19,624 bases of DNA from Hepatocystis sp. ex Piliocolobus tephrosceles (lineage: Eukaryota > Apicomplexa > Aconoidasida > Haemosporida > Plasmodiidae): contig CABPSV020000305.1 in the NCBI GenBank assembly GCA_902459845.2, positions 1 to 19,624 on the forward strand, given 5' to 3'. This document shows, one piece after another, positions 1-8,394 of the stretch. The position numbers and the translations under genes are program-made. Position 1 is the stretch's first letter; each line of letters begins with the position of its first letter. The notes under the pieces were generated by a model that was not told the DNA's origin, ran no database searches, and worked only from the letters and a program-made list of their open reading frames with translations.

Positions 1-46
1 GCTCTTATGCTCTTATGCTCTTATGCTCTTATGCTCTTATGCTCTT
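1..46. repeat. 8-bp microsatellite, unit gctcttat
   Basis: There are about 5.75 perfect head-to-tail units and the tract starts at the first base, so it may extend outside the window. The same position in unit 4 (about 7434-7450) reads cttatgctcttatt, a single unexpanded version. The tract therefore looks like a local expansion of a sequence native to the array unit. Confidence 0.9.
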
Positions 47-332
47 AAAATATAAAATTATATATTTTTATTTTTAATTTTCATTTTATGAAGAGTAATA
101 TATAATTCTCATATGGTATGCTTTTTTTTATATGAAAATATTAGTTTCTGATTCAGTATAGGCTTAACTTGTGCCTTTTTTTTTTTTTTTTTTTATTTAA
201 CAACATTTTAAATAAAAACAAAAAATAAAAAAAAATGTTTTATTTATTATTAGTAGCATAGTTAAAAATATATTCACTCAAAAATACTGAAAAAAAATAT
301 ATATATATTTTTAAATCATAATAGATCCCAGT

Positions 333-355
333 TAATACCCCCTGTTCAACCACAC
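333..355. promoter_or_regulatory. Conserved C-rich upstream island, copy 1
   Basis: The core ACCCCCTGTTCAACCAC stands out in DNA that is otherwise almost only A and T. It is present in all four units with one to three changes, about 580-600 bp before the ATG (about 830 bp in unit 3 because of an inserted duplication). Conservation and composition suggest a functional site. I know of no factor for it, and it does not match the Plasmodium G-box consensus. Confidence 0.4.
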
Positions 356-440
356 TTGTTTTGTTACACATCTAATATTATAGTAATGAATCACTTCCTA
401 ATATAAAAAAAAAAAAATTAACAATAAATGACAATTCGAA

Positions 441-452
441 TGTGCATGCACA
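441..452. promoter_or_regulatory. 12-bp palindrome with TGCATGCA core, copy 1
   Basis: TGTGCATGCACA is a perfect palindrome 461 bp upstream of the copy 1 ATG. Its core TGCATGCA is the known recognition motif of the ApiAP2 factor AP2-Sp/AP2-EXP in Plasmodium. Unit 2 keeps it perfectly at the equivalent place. Units 3 and 4 have degraded versions. Function as a binding site is inference. Confidence 0.5.
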
Positions 453-801
453 AAAAAAAATAACTGATTAAATTTTAATGTAGAAATAGTTAAAAATACT
501 GGATCTATAGTATACAATAAATTTGATTATTTATTACGTAAAAACGAAACATCTATTTTTTTTTTAAAGGCAGTTTTACATAATAAAATGTGTTAATTAA
601 ATGTTACATCAAAAATAAAAAATTAAAAGTGTGAGTATGCGCATATATATATATTCATTTATTAGAAATAGTCGTTTATTTTATGTGATTAATATTTTTT
701 TGGTTTTATACGAAAAAAAAAAAATATATATATTTTATATATGTGTTTTTATTTTCATCTTTTATATTAACAATATAAGAGTAACATAATACGCATAGAA
801 T

Positions 802-838
<37 letters not shown>

Positions 839-912
839 TGTTAATAAAAAAAAAAAAAAAATATAAATTGTTAGAATTGCTATTTTAATTTACAGTCATA
901 ATTGCTTTTAAA

Positions 913-1604
913 ATGAAAAATTTATCAGTATTTTTTCCCCTTTTTTTCCTTTTTTGTATTGACAAAGTTTTAAGAGTTAATGCTGCATGTGCTAATCTTT
1001 GTAATCCTTGTGTACAAAAACCTATCTGTCCAGGTATTATAAAATAACAACATTCGATGTTATATATATACATAATTTAATAAAGTGTACTAATTGAATA
1101 TTTTTTTATGCTTTTTTTTTTTTTAACATCATATAAAATTTTATGCTTTGCAATACATTTATTGTATTATATATATAGAATAATATGTAAATTCGTTGTA
1201 AAAAAAAAACTAAAAAAAAATTGTAACAAATCAGTATACACATATATACATATTTATAAAAGAACACCAATAAAATATCTTATATGTTAAATATATTCGT
1301 TTTTTTTTTTTTTTTTTTTTTAGAAATAAAAAAACCAACAATTGATGTACATAGTTTAATTAAAGATCTTATTTCAAAGGAAGAGAAAAGGCATCAATTT
1401 AATGAGTCGAACAAAAAATGTAAAATCATTGCTATAATTTTGGGAATACTAGCTACTGTTGCAACAATCGCTGCTAGTATTATGGCATATAAATGTCTTG
1501 GCAATAAGGGAGGTGGTAGTAACAACAGTGAAAACAGTGATGGTAAAAACGATGATTTACCACCCATAGAAAACCCTTGTGGGCCTAGTGGCGTTTGTTT
1601 ATAA
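913..1604 (+). CDS. Small two-exon secreted single-TM protein, tandem copy 1
   Basis: The function is unknown and the family is not one I can name. Exon 1 is 913-1033 (40 codons plus one base), the donor is GTATTATAA at 1034, the intron is 1034-1323, and the acceptor is a long T-tract ending in tag. Exon 2 is 1324-1604. The spliced frame gives 133 residues. Residues 1-24 form a signal peptide (MKNLSVFFPLFFLF...). Residues 25-40 are a short Cys-rich mature segment with four cysteines. A charged helix-like part follows, carrying the family motif VDVHSLIKDLIS (here I for the first V). The TM segment CKIIAIILGILATVATIAA comes at about residues 73-91, and the Gly/Ser/Asn/Asp-rich tail ends in NPCGPSGVCL. 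No PEXEL-type RxLxE/Q/D motif is visible. An older, longer C-terminus may persist as an open stretch at 1650-1742. The start is the ATG shared by all four copies. Intron borders are supported by identical phase in every copy. Confidence 0.78.
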
Positions 1605-1649
1605 AATGATGTAGAAAAGGCGTATTAACCCTGGGGGAATATTCTTAAT

Positions 1650-1742
1650 GTTAATGATAGTGGTAGTAGATGTTATAAGACTGAACCATTTTCAAAAGAG
1701 AAATGGTGTAATATTTTTACTGATACAAGGATAAACACGTAA
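1650..1742 (+). pseudogene. Relic of ancestral C-terminal coding sequence, copy 1
   Basis: Downstream of the copy 1 stop an open frame of 30 codons begins VNDSGS and contains PFSKEKW before a stop at 1740-1742. Unit 2 has VNDDGSGSGDG...SEKLW and unit 3 VDDDGSDGGDG in the same place. Unit 4 keeps SFSKEKW. The shared peptide pattern implies these were once the family's C-terminus and are now out of frame or beyond a stop. Confidence 0.45.
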
Positions 1743-1919
1743 GGTGTATGTAAGTGTGGGTTGTGGTATACGTGTTATAATTAATATACACACACGTATA
1801 ATATATATTCAGTCATAAAATCCTTTGTATATTTTGGTACTATTCTGTATATATATATATAATTATTATTTTCTTATTTATTTTACAAAGATTTTAATTC
1901 TTTATTTTTATTTTTATGG

Positions 1920-2040
1920 TGATAGATATAATTTAAGAAATAAGACCTTGAATTTATGTAAAGTAATTTACAAAGTATATTTTATATTAATTACTAGGTT
2001 TTCAAACAAGCCAGTATATATTTTTTTATTATTAATATAA
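1920..2040 (+). other. Exon-like conserved 3' block, unit 1 (acceptor lost)
   Basis: The frame encodes a segment with NLRNKTLNLCKVIYKVYF, then a hydrophobic stretch and a stop at 2038-2040. Units 2 and 4 carry the same block after tatttttatag, which looks like a splice acceptor. Here the acceptor is tatgg. It could be a dead third exon, a piece of another gene, or conserved UTR. Confidence 0.35.
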
Positions 2041-2765
2041 AGAACTGTTTTACGTACATATATATAAATTCATTTGTTTATTGTTAATTTTTTTTTTTTG
2101 CTATATTTTTCTATATTTTTTTAGTAAATTTTGTTTGATTTTAATTAATTTGTATATTGATTTTTTTATATATCACTATTATTAGTATTATTATTTTATT
2201 TGATATTTATTTTAATTTTTTGTTTTTTATATATTTTGTTATTTAACGGGTTTGTATTTTACATAAAACTGCTTGATGAGTAGTGTGCCTCTCTTTCTAT
2301 TAAGATTTTTCTATTAAGAGTTCTATTAAATGATATGTAAAAAAAAATAAAATTTAGCTTTTTTTTTTTTTTTGAGTGAATTGTTATATACAACGTATAT
2401 AGATTATTCTTAATATTATATGATGAAGTTAAAAAAATTGCCATACTATTATCCTCTTAGTATATAAAATTATATATTCTTATTGGTTAATTTTTATTTT
2501 ATGAAGGGTAATATATAACTCCTATATTGTATGTTTTTTTTTATAAGAAATTTTTTGTTTCTAATTCAGTATAGGCTTAATTTATTAATTTGAGCTTTTT
2601 TTTTTTTTATTTAAAAACACTTCAAATGGGAACAAAAAATAAAAAATATGTTTTATTTATTATTAGTAGCATAGTTAAAAATATATTTTCTTTAAAATAC
2701 TGAAAGTATATATAAATATATACACATTCACATTTTTTTTTTTTTAAATCATAATAACTTTTAAT

Positions 2766-2788
2766 TAATACCCCCTGCTCAACTACCC
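2766..2788. promoter_or_regulatory. Conserved C-rich upstream island, copy 2
   Basis: The core ACCCCCTGCTCAACTACC lies 596 bp before the copy 2 ATG. It differs from the copy 1 element by only a few pyrimidine changes, while flanking A/T runs vary in length. Function is inferred only from conservation. Confidence 0.4.
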
Positions 2789-2872
2789 TATTTTTGCTAC
2801 ACATCTATTAGAATAGTAATAAAGCACTTCCTAAAATAATAAAAAAAAAATAACAATAAATGACAATTCGAA

Positions 2873-2884
2873 TGTGCATGCACA
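2873..2884. promoter_or_regulatory. 12-bp palindrome with TGCATGCA core, copy 2
   Basis: This is an exact copy of the palindrome in unit 1, 478 bp before the ATG. It is flanked by the same acaattcgaa on the left and a poly-A run on the right. It is a candidate ApiAP2 (AP2-Sp/AP2-EXP type) site. Confidence 0.5.
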
Positions 2885-3361
2885 AGAAAAAAAAAATAAT
2901 TGATTAAATTTTAATGTAGAAATAATTAAAAATACTAGATCTACATTACACATTAAATCTGATAATTTATTACGTAAAAACGCAACCTCTATTTTTTTTT
3001 TTTTTTAAAAGGCGGTGTTATATAATAAAATGTATTAATTAAATGTTACAATAAAAAAAAAAAATTAAAAGTGCGAGATGTGCATATATATATTCATTTA
3101 TTATAAATAGTTATTTATTTTATGTTATTATTTTTTTTTGGTTTTATACAAAAAAAAATATATATATTTTTTTTATATATGTTTTTTATTTTCACCTTTT
3201 GTATTAGCAATATACGAGTGATATAATAAGCAAAGAAAAACATATAATTAAAACAATATATATATATATATATATATATATGTAATAAATATTAATAAAA
3301 CAAAAAAAATAATAAATTGTTGGAATTGTTATTTAAATACACAGTCACAATTCTTTTTAAA

Positions 3362-4186
3362 ATGAAAAATCTATTAGTGTTTTTTCTCCTTTTTTTTCTT
3401 TTGCGTATTGAACAACTTTTAGGAGCTAATCTTAAATGTGGTAATCCTTGTAACCCTCATAATCCTTGTGGTGCTTGTAATGTTTGTAGTACTTATAGTC
3501 CTACTACACAAATACCTGATTGTCAAGGTATTCTAAGATAACATCACCCAATATTATATATATATATATTGCATGTATGACTGGTTTTGTTTATATGCAT
3601 AATTTAATAAAGTGTACTAATTAAATATTTTTTTTTATGCTTTTTTTTTTTTTTTTTTTTTTAACATTATGTAAAATCTTATATTGTACAACACATTTAT
3701 TGTATTATATATATAAAATAATATGTAAATTCGTTGTAAAAAAACTAAAAAAAAAATGTAATAAATCATTATACACATATATACTTATTTATAAAACAAC
3801 ATTTATAAAATATCTTATGTGTTCAATTTTTTTTTTATTTTTATTATTTTTCAGGAGAAAAGAAGCCAAAAGTTGATGTACATAGTTTAATTAAAGATCT
3901 TATTTCAAAGGAAGAGACAGCGCATGAATTAAAGAAGTCAAACACAATATGTAAAATCATTGCTACAATTTTGGGAATACTAGCTACTGTTGCAACAATC
4001 GCTGCTGGTTTTATGGCATATAGATGTATTAGCCAAAGAAAAACAGCGCGAGAGGAAGTTCAAGGGGTGACGTATAAGACTAAAGTAAAAGTAATTTGGA
4101 TTATGTTAATGATGATGGTAGTGGTAGTGGTGATGGAAGTAATGCAAATCAATCAGTGTCGGAGAAATTATGGGAATTTCTACTGA
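3362..4186 (+). CDS. Small two-exon secreted membrane protein, tandem copy 2
   Basis: Exon 1 is 3362-3527 (55 codons plus one base), the intron is 3528-3854 (GTATTCTAAG ... ttttcag), and exon 2 is 3855-4186, giving 165 residues. The signal peptide is residues 1-22. The mature exon 1 segment is about 15 residues longer than in the other copies and has six cysteines spaced as in CGNPCNPHNPCGACNVC, plus one near its end. Exon 2 has the family motif KVDVHSLIKDLIS and the TM segment CKIIATILGILATVATIAAG. Unlike copy 4, whose tail is Gly/Ser/Asp-rich, this tail reads the same kind of GATGGTAGTGGT repeat in another frame. It therefore becomes a hydrophobic Met/Val stretch (WIMLMMMVVVVVMEVM) that could form a second membrane segment. 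The frame at 4105-4191 still encodes VNDDGSGSGDG..., so a small indel upstream of the repeat probably caused the switch. An upstream in-frame ATG at 3317 exists, but the conserved ATG plus signal peptide at 3362 is preferred. Function unknown. Confidence 0.72.
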
Positions 4187-4191
4187 TATAA
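4105..4191 (+). pseudogene. Out-of-frame ancestral C-terminal tail, copy 2
   Basis: The alternate frame reads VNDDGSGSGDG, then NANQSVSEKLWEFLLI and a stop at 4189-4191. It overlaps the predicted in-frame tail of copy 2. The unit 3 counterpart (VDDDGSDGGDGNDANPTLSE) and the traces in units 1 and 4 suggest this was the original family frame. Confidence 0.45.
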
Positions 4192-5043
4192 TGTTAAACA
4201 CGTAAGGTTTATGTATGTATGGTTGTGGTATATGTATAGTAATTAACATAAACACACGTACAATATATAGTTAATCATAAAATTTTCTTTATATTTTGGT
4301 ATAATTTTGTATATATATGTAATTGTTATTTTCTCATTTATTTTACTAAGATTTTATTTTTTTAATTTTTATTTTTATAGTGATAAGAATAATTTAAGAA
4401 ATAGGTTCTTGAATTTATGTAAAGTAATTTACAAAATATATTTTATATTAATTATTAGGTTTTCAAACACGTCAGTATATATATTTTTATTATTAATATA
4501 AATAAATGTTTCATGTGCATATATATAAGCACTTATTTTGTAAAAATTTATTCTTCTTTTAAGATAATAATGTGTTTTTTTTTTTATATTTTACTAATTA
4601 AATGTATTTGATAGTAGTGGTTTTAACATTGTACATATATATACTCATTTTTTTGTTGTTAATTTTTTTTTATATTTATTTATATTTTTCTAGTAATTTT
4701 TTTTTTTTTTTTTTTAATTAATTTATATATTAGTTCTTTTATATACTGTTATTATTACTATTATTGTTGTATTTGGTATTTCTTTTAATTTTTAATTTTT
4801 GGCATATTTTATTATTTGAACAGATTTTTATTTTATATAAAACCGTGTGATAAATAGTGTTTTTCTTCTATTAACTTTTTTTTATTAAAAATTGTGTTAA
4901 ATCACATGTAAAAAAAGAAATTTTTTATTTTTATTATTTTATTTTTTTGCTGGTTGATTGTTATATACAACATATTTAGGTTAATGCTAATAGTACATAA
5001 TATAGTATGAAAAAATTGTCACATGCTTATGCTTTTATTACAT
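4187..5043. other. 3' region of copy 2 and unit junction, no intact gene
   Basis: T-rich non-coding DNA holding the exon-like block at 4381-4501. The tract with tttgatagtagtggttttaac at about 4608-4628 is shared only with unit 4. The rest matches the other units and shows nothing further. Confidence 0.5.
4381..4501 (+). other. Exon-like conserved 3' block, unit 2 (acceptor present)
   Basis: The block is preceded by tttaatttttatttttatag, a good AG acceptor with a T-rich tract. It is open as SDKNNLRNRFLNLCKV..., a hydrophobic stretch and a stop at 4499-4501. It can only be read after a phase-2 donor. The best-looking donors in exon 2 are in other phases, so splicing onto the membrane-protein gene is not supported. 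Its length and frame are nearly identical to unit 1. Confidence 0.35.
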
Positions 5044-5339
5044 AACATTATATATTCCCATTGGTTAATTTTTATTTTATAAAAGGTAATATATATATAA
5101 TTCTCATATGGTATGCTTTTTTTATAAGAAACTATTTGTTTTGGGTTCATTATCGGTTTAATTTATTAATTTGTGTTTTTTTTTTTTTTTTACAACACTT
5201 TAAATAAGAACAAAAAATAAAAAAAAATGTTTTATTTATTATTATTAGCATTGTTAAAAATATATTCACTTTAAAGCGCTGAAAGTATGAATATATATTG
5301 TTTACATTTTTTTTTTTTTTAATCAAAATATTTTCCAGT

Positions 5340-5362
5340 TAATGCCCCCTGTTCAACCATAC
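5340..5362. promoter_or_regulatory. Conserved C-rich upstream island, copy 3
   Basis: The core GCCCCCTGTTCAACCATAC is kept although the nearby palindrome is lost in this unit. The two elements are therefore not constrained together. Confidence 0.4.
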
Positions 5363-5471
5363 TGGTTTTACTACACATCTAATATTATAGTAATAAAGCA
5401 TTTCCTAATATAAAAAAAAAATTAACAATAAATACTAAATGGAACATGTGTGTAAAAAAAAAAAAAAAAAA

Positions 5472-5997
5472 TAACAGATTAAATTTTAATGTAAAAATAA
5501 TTAAAAATACTGCACCTACAGTATACATTAAATTTGATCATGTATTACGTAAAAAAGAAACTTCTATTTTTTTTTTTTTTTTTTAGACAATTATATATAT
5601 TAAAATATAATAATTAAATGTTTCCCTTAAATCAAATTGAAAATGTGATATATATATATATATGTATTAATTTATTAGAAATAGTCGTTTATTTTATGTA
5701 GTTACTATTTTTTGGTTTTGTACGAAAAAAAAAAAAATTAACTGATTAAATTTTAATGTAAAAATAATTAAAAATACTGCACCTACAGTATACATTAAAG
5801 GTGATCATTTATTACGTAAAAACGAAACTTCTATTTTTTTCTTTTTTTTTAAAACAATTATATATATTAAAATATAACAATTATATGTTTTACTTAAATC
5901 AAATTGAAAATGTGGTATATATATGTATCAATTTATTAGAAATAGTCGCTTATTTTATGTGATTACTTTTTTTTGGTTTTATACGAAAAAAAAAAAT
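5472..5997. repeat. Local tandem duplication of about 267 bp upstream of copy 3
   Basis: The first half begins gattaaattttaatgtaaaa and runs through TTACGTAAAA, cttctattttt, and tttattagaaatagtcg to ggttttgtacgaaaa. The second half, from about 5739, repeats the same order to ggttttatacgaaaa. The join lies in a poly-A tract. Copies 1, 2 and 4 have this segment once. The duplication places two TTACGTAAAA elements before copy 3. Confidence 0.85.
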
Positions 5998-6173
5998 ATA
6001 TATTATATATGTTTTTTATTTTCATTTTTTGAATTAACAATTACGAGACACATAATACACATAGAAAAACTTATAATTAAAATAATATATATATATTAAA
6101 TGTTAATAAAAAAAAGAAAAATAATAAATTGTTAAAATTGCTATTTTAATATTAAGTCATAGTTGTTATTAAA

Positions 6174-6757
6174 ATGAAAAATTTATCAGTATTTTTTCTC
6201 CTTTTTGTCCTCTTGTATATTGAAAAAGTTTTAGGAAATTGTGTTATATTTGCTAGTTCTGGTTGTACTCCACATAAAAAATCCGAACATAAAAGTATTC
6301 TAAAATAAAAACATTCGATATTATATATATATGGATAATTTAATAAAGTGTAATAATTAAATGTTTTTTATGTCTCTTGTTTTTAACATTATGTAAAATC
6401 TTATGTTGTGCAATACATTTATTGTATTATATATATTAAGTCATATATAAATTCGTTGTAAAAAAACTAAAAGAAAATCGTAACAAATCATTATATACAT
6501 ATATACTTATTTATAATACAACATTCTCAAAATATTTTATTTGCTGTTTTTTTTTTTTTCTTTTTTATTTTTTAGCACAAAAAAAAGTTGATGTACATAG
6601 TATAATTAAAAAGGTTATTTCAAAGGGAGAGAGTTTGCATGAATTAGAGGAAGCAAACAGAAGATGTAAAATCATTGCTGGAATTTTAGGAGTATTAGCT
6701 ACTGTTGCAACAATTGCTGCTGGTGTTTTGGCATATAAAGCGGTTAACAAAGAGTAA
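6174..6757 (+). CDS. Small two-exon secreted single-TM protein, tandem copy 3 (short)
   Basis: Exon 1 is 6174-6294 (40 codons plus one base), the intron is 6295-6575, and exon 2 is 6576-6757, giving 100 residues, the shortest copy. The signal peptide MKNLSVFFLLFVLLYIEKVLG is followed by a mature segment unlike the other copies, with only two cysteines (NCVIFASSGCTP) and a basic end. Exon 2 has VDVHSIIKKVIS and the TM segment CKIIAGILGVLATVATIAAG, then ends early in AYKAVNKE. The Cys that follows AYK/AYR in the other copies is Ala here. The last exonic base before the donor is A instead of G (AAAA|GTATT), which may weaken splicing. A Gly/Asp-rich frame after the stop (6815-6877) is the lost tail. 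It may be a functional short form or an early pseudogene. Function unknown. Confidence 0.7.
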
Positions 6758-7452
6758 AAATGGTAATCAAGAGATTTTTCACTGTTAAGCTAAAATAAAA
6801 ATAGCTTGGAGTATGTTGATGATGATGGTAGTGATGGTGGTGATGGAAATGATGCAAATCCAACATTGTCAGAGTAATGGTGTAGGTCTCTATTGATATA
6901 ATGATAAATACGTAAGGTTTATATATGTATGGGTTTAGGAATATGCATAATAATTAATATAAATACACGTACAATATACAGTCAATCATAAAATTATCTG
7001 TGTATTTTAGTACTGTTATGTGTATATAGATATATATTCATTTGTTTATAGTTAATTTTTTTTTTGCTATATTTGTTTATACTTTTATAGTAATTTTTTT
7101 TGATTTTGATTAATTTCTATATTGATTTTTTTTATACACCACTATTATTACTATTATTGCCATTATTATTTTATTTTATATTTCTTTTAATTTTTTATTT
7201 TTGACATATTTTTTTATTTAAACAAATTTTGATTTTATATATAACCGTGTGATAAGTAGTGTTTTTTTTCTTTCATTAACTTTTTTTTTATTAAGAATTG
7301 TATTAAATCACATGTAAAAAAAATAAATTTTTTTTTTTTTTATTTTATTTTTTTGCTGGTTGAATTGTTATATACAACATATATATAGATTATTGCTAAT
7401 AGTATATAATAAAGTAGAAAAAAATTGTCACATTCTTATGCTCTTATTACAT
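6758..7452. other. 3' region of copy 3 and unit junction, no intact gene
   Basis: It contains the lost-tail trace at 6815-6877 (VDDDGSDGGDGNDANPTLSE, stop). The exon-like 3' block of the other units is absent here: sequence passes directly from the part equivalent to 1840 into the part equivalent to about 2060 of unit 1. The rest is T-rich and shared with the other units. Confidence 0.5.
6815..6877 (+). pseudogene. Relic C-terminal tail, copy 3
   Basis: The 20-codon open stretch VDDDGSDGGDGNDANPTLSE with a stop at 6875-6877 lies 57 bp beyond the copy 3 stop. It aligns with the unit 2 alternate frame. It is probably the former C-terminus, cut off by an upstream stop and frame change. Confidence 0.45.
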
Positions 7453-7497
7453 AACATTATATATTCCCATTGTTTAATTTTTATTTTATAACAGGTA

Positions 7498-7529
<32 letters not shown>

Positions 7530-8394
7530 CATACACATAACTCCCATATGACATGTTTTTTTTTTTTTAAGAAACTATTTGCTTCTGATTCAGTATCGGC
7601 TTAATTTATTAACTTGTGCATTTTTTTTTTTATTTAACAACACTTCAAATGGGAACAAAAAGTAAAAAAAATGTTTTATTTATTATTAGTAGTATAGTTA
7701 AAAATATATTCCCTGAAAAATGCTGAAAAAATGTATATATATATATGCATATTTACATTTTTTTTTTTTTAAAATCATAATATCTTCTAATTAATACCCC
7801 CTGCTCAACCACCCTATTGTTGCTACACATCTAATATTATAGTAATAAAGTATTTTGTAATATAAGAAAAAAATTAATAATAAATAATCTTGAGCATGAA
7901 CAATAAACACTAATTTGAATATACATGCACAGAAAAAAAAAACAACTGATTAAATTTTAAGGTAAAAATAATTAAAAACACTGCATCTACAGTATATAAT
8001 AAATTGGATCATTTATTACATAAAAACGGAGCTTCTATTTTTTTTTTTTTTTAAAGGCAGTTTTATATATTAAAATGTATTAATTAAATGTTGCATTTAA
8101 AAAAAAGAAATTAAAAGTGTAAATATACACATATATATTTATTTATTGCAAATAGCCGTTTATTTTATGTAATTACTTATTTTCTGTTTTGTACGAGAGA
8201 AAAAAAAATATATATTATATATGTTTTTTATTTTCAATTTTCCTGTGTTAACAATACACGAATAACAGCATACGTATAGAATAACATATAATTAAAATAA
8301 TATATAAGTACATATGTGTATATATTAAATATAAAAAAAAATTCATAAATTATTGGAATTGTTATTTTAATACACAGTCACAATTGTTTTTAAA
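7453..8394. other. Upstream region of family copy 4, no gene
   Basis: Same order of elements as units 1 and 2: (AT)n tract at about 7498-7524, C-rich island at 7792-7814, and a degraded palindrome (acatgcac at 7923-7930). A second short tract, aataatcttgagcatgaacaataaacac, just before the palindrome looks like a small local duplication. Likely promoter and 5' UTR. Confidence 0.55.
7792..7814. promoter_or_regulatory. Conserved C-rich upstream island, copy 4
   Basis: The core ACCCCCTGCTCAACCACCC lies 603 bp before the copy 4 ATG and is closest to the unit 2 version. Confidence 0.4.

Larger units (their letters stand above)
47..912. other. Upstream region of family copy 1, no gene
   Basis: This AT-rich non-coding stretch has poly-T/poly-A runs and an (AT)n tract at about 806-835. 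It carries two conserved islands: a C-rich one at 333-355 and a 12-bp palindrome at 441-452. Equivalent sequence precedes copies 2-4. No open frame of convincing composition is present. It is the likely promoter and 5' UTR of copy 1, inferred from position and conservation only. Confidence 0.6.
1605..2465. other. 3' region of copy 1 and unit junction, no intact gene
   Basis: T-rich non-coding DNA. It contains the decayed C-terminal coding trace (1650-1742) and an exon-like block at 1920-2040 shared with units 2 and 4. In this unit the splice acceptor before the block reads tatgg instead of tatag, so the AG is lost. About 130 bp present here in units 2 and 4 (the tract with tttgatagtagtggttttaac) is missing. 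The rest is (A/T)-rich and shared with the other units. Confidence 0.55.
2466..3361. other. Upstream region of family copy 2, no gene
   Basis: This region is collinear with 47-912, with the same order of poly-T tract, C-rich island (2766-2788), palindrome (2873-2884), TTACGTAAAAACG block, and (AT)n tract at about 3256-3281. It is the likely promoter and 5' UTR of copy 2. The short minus-strand open frame at 2622-2804 is a chance frame in conserved non-coding DNA. Confidence 0.6.
5044..6173. other. Upstream region of family copy 3, enlarged by a duplication
   Basis: Collinear with the other upstream regions but about 240 bp longer, because a segment is duplicated in tandem (5472-5997). The C-rich island is kept at 5340-5362. 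The palindrome is degraded to aacatgtgtgt at about 5443-5453. No gene seen. Confidence 0.6.

Noticed and set aside
885..1073. Minus-strand open frame over exon 1 of copy 1
   Set aside because: It is antisense to the conserved signal-peptide exon and not kept in the other copies.
1108..1290. Intron-internal open frames (also 3637-3876 and 8634-8846)
   Set aside because: They lie in the introns and differ between copies in start and end. Conservation there is of DNA, not of a reading frame.
6565..6750. Minus-strand open frame over exon 2 of copy 3
   Set aside because: It is a shadow of the conserved TM exon.
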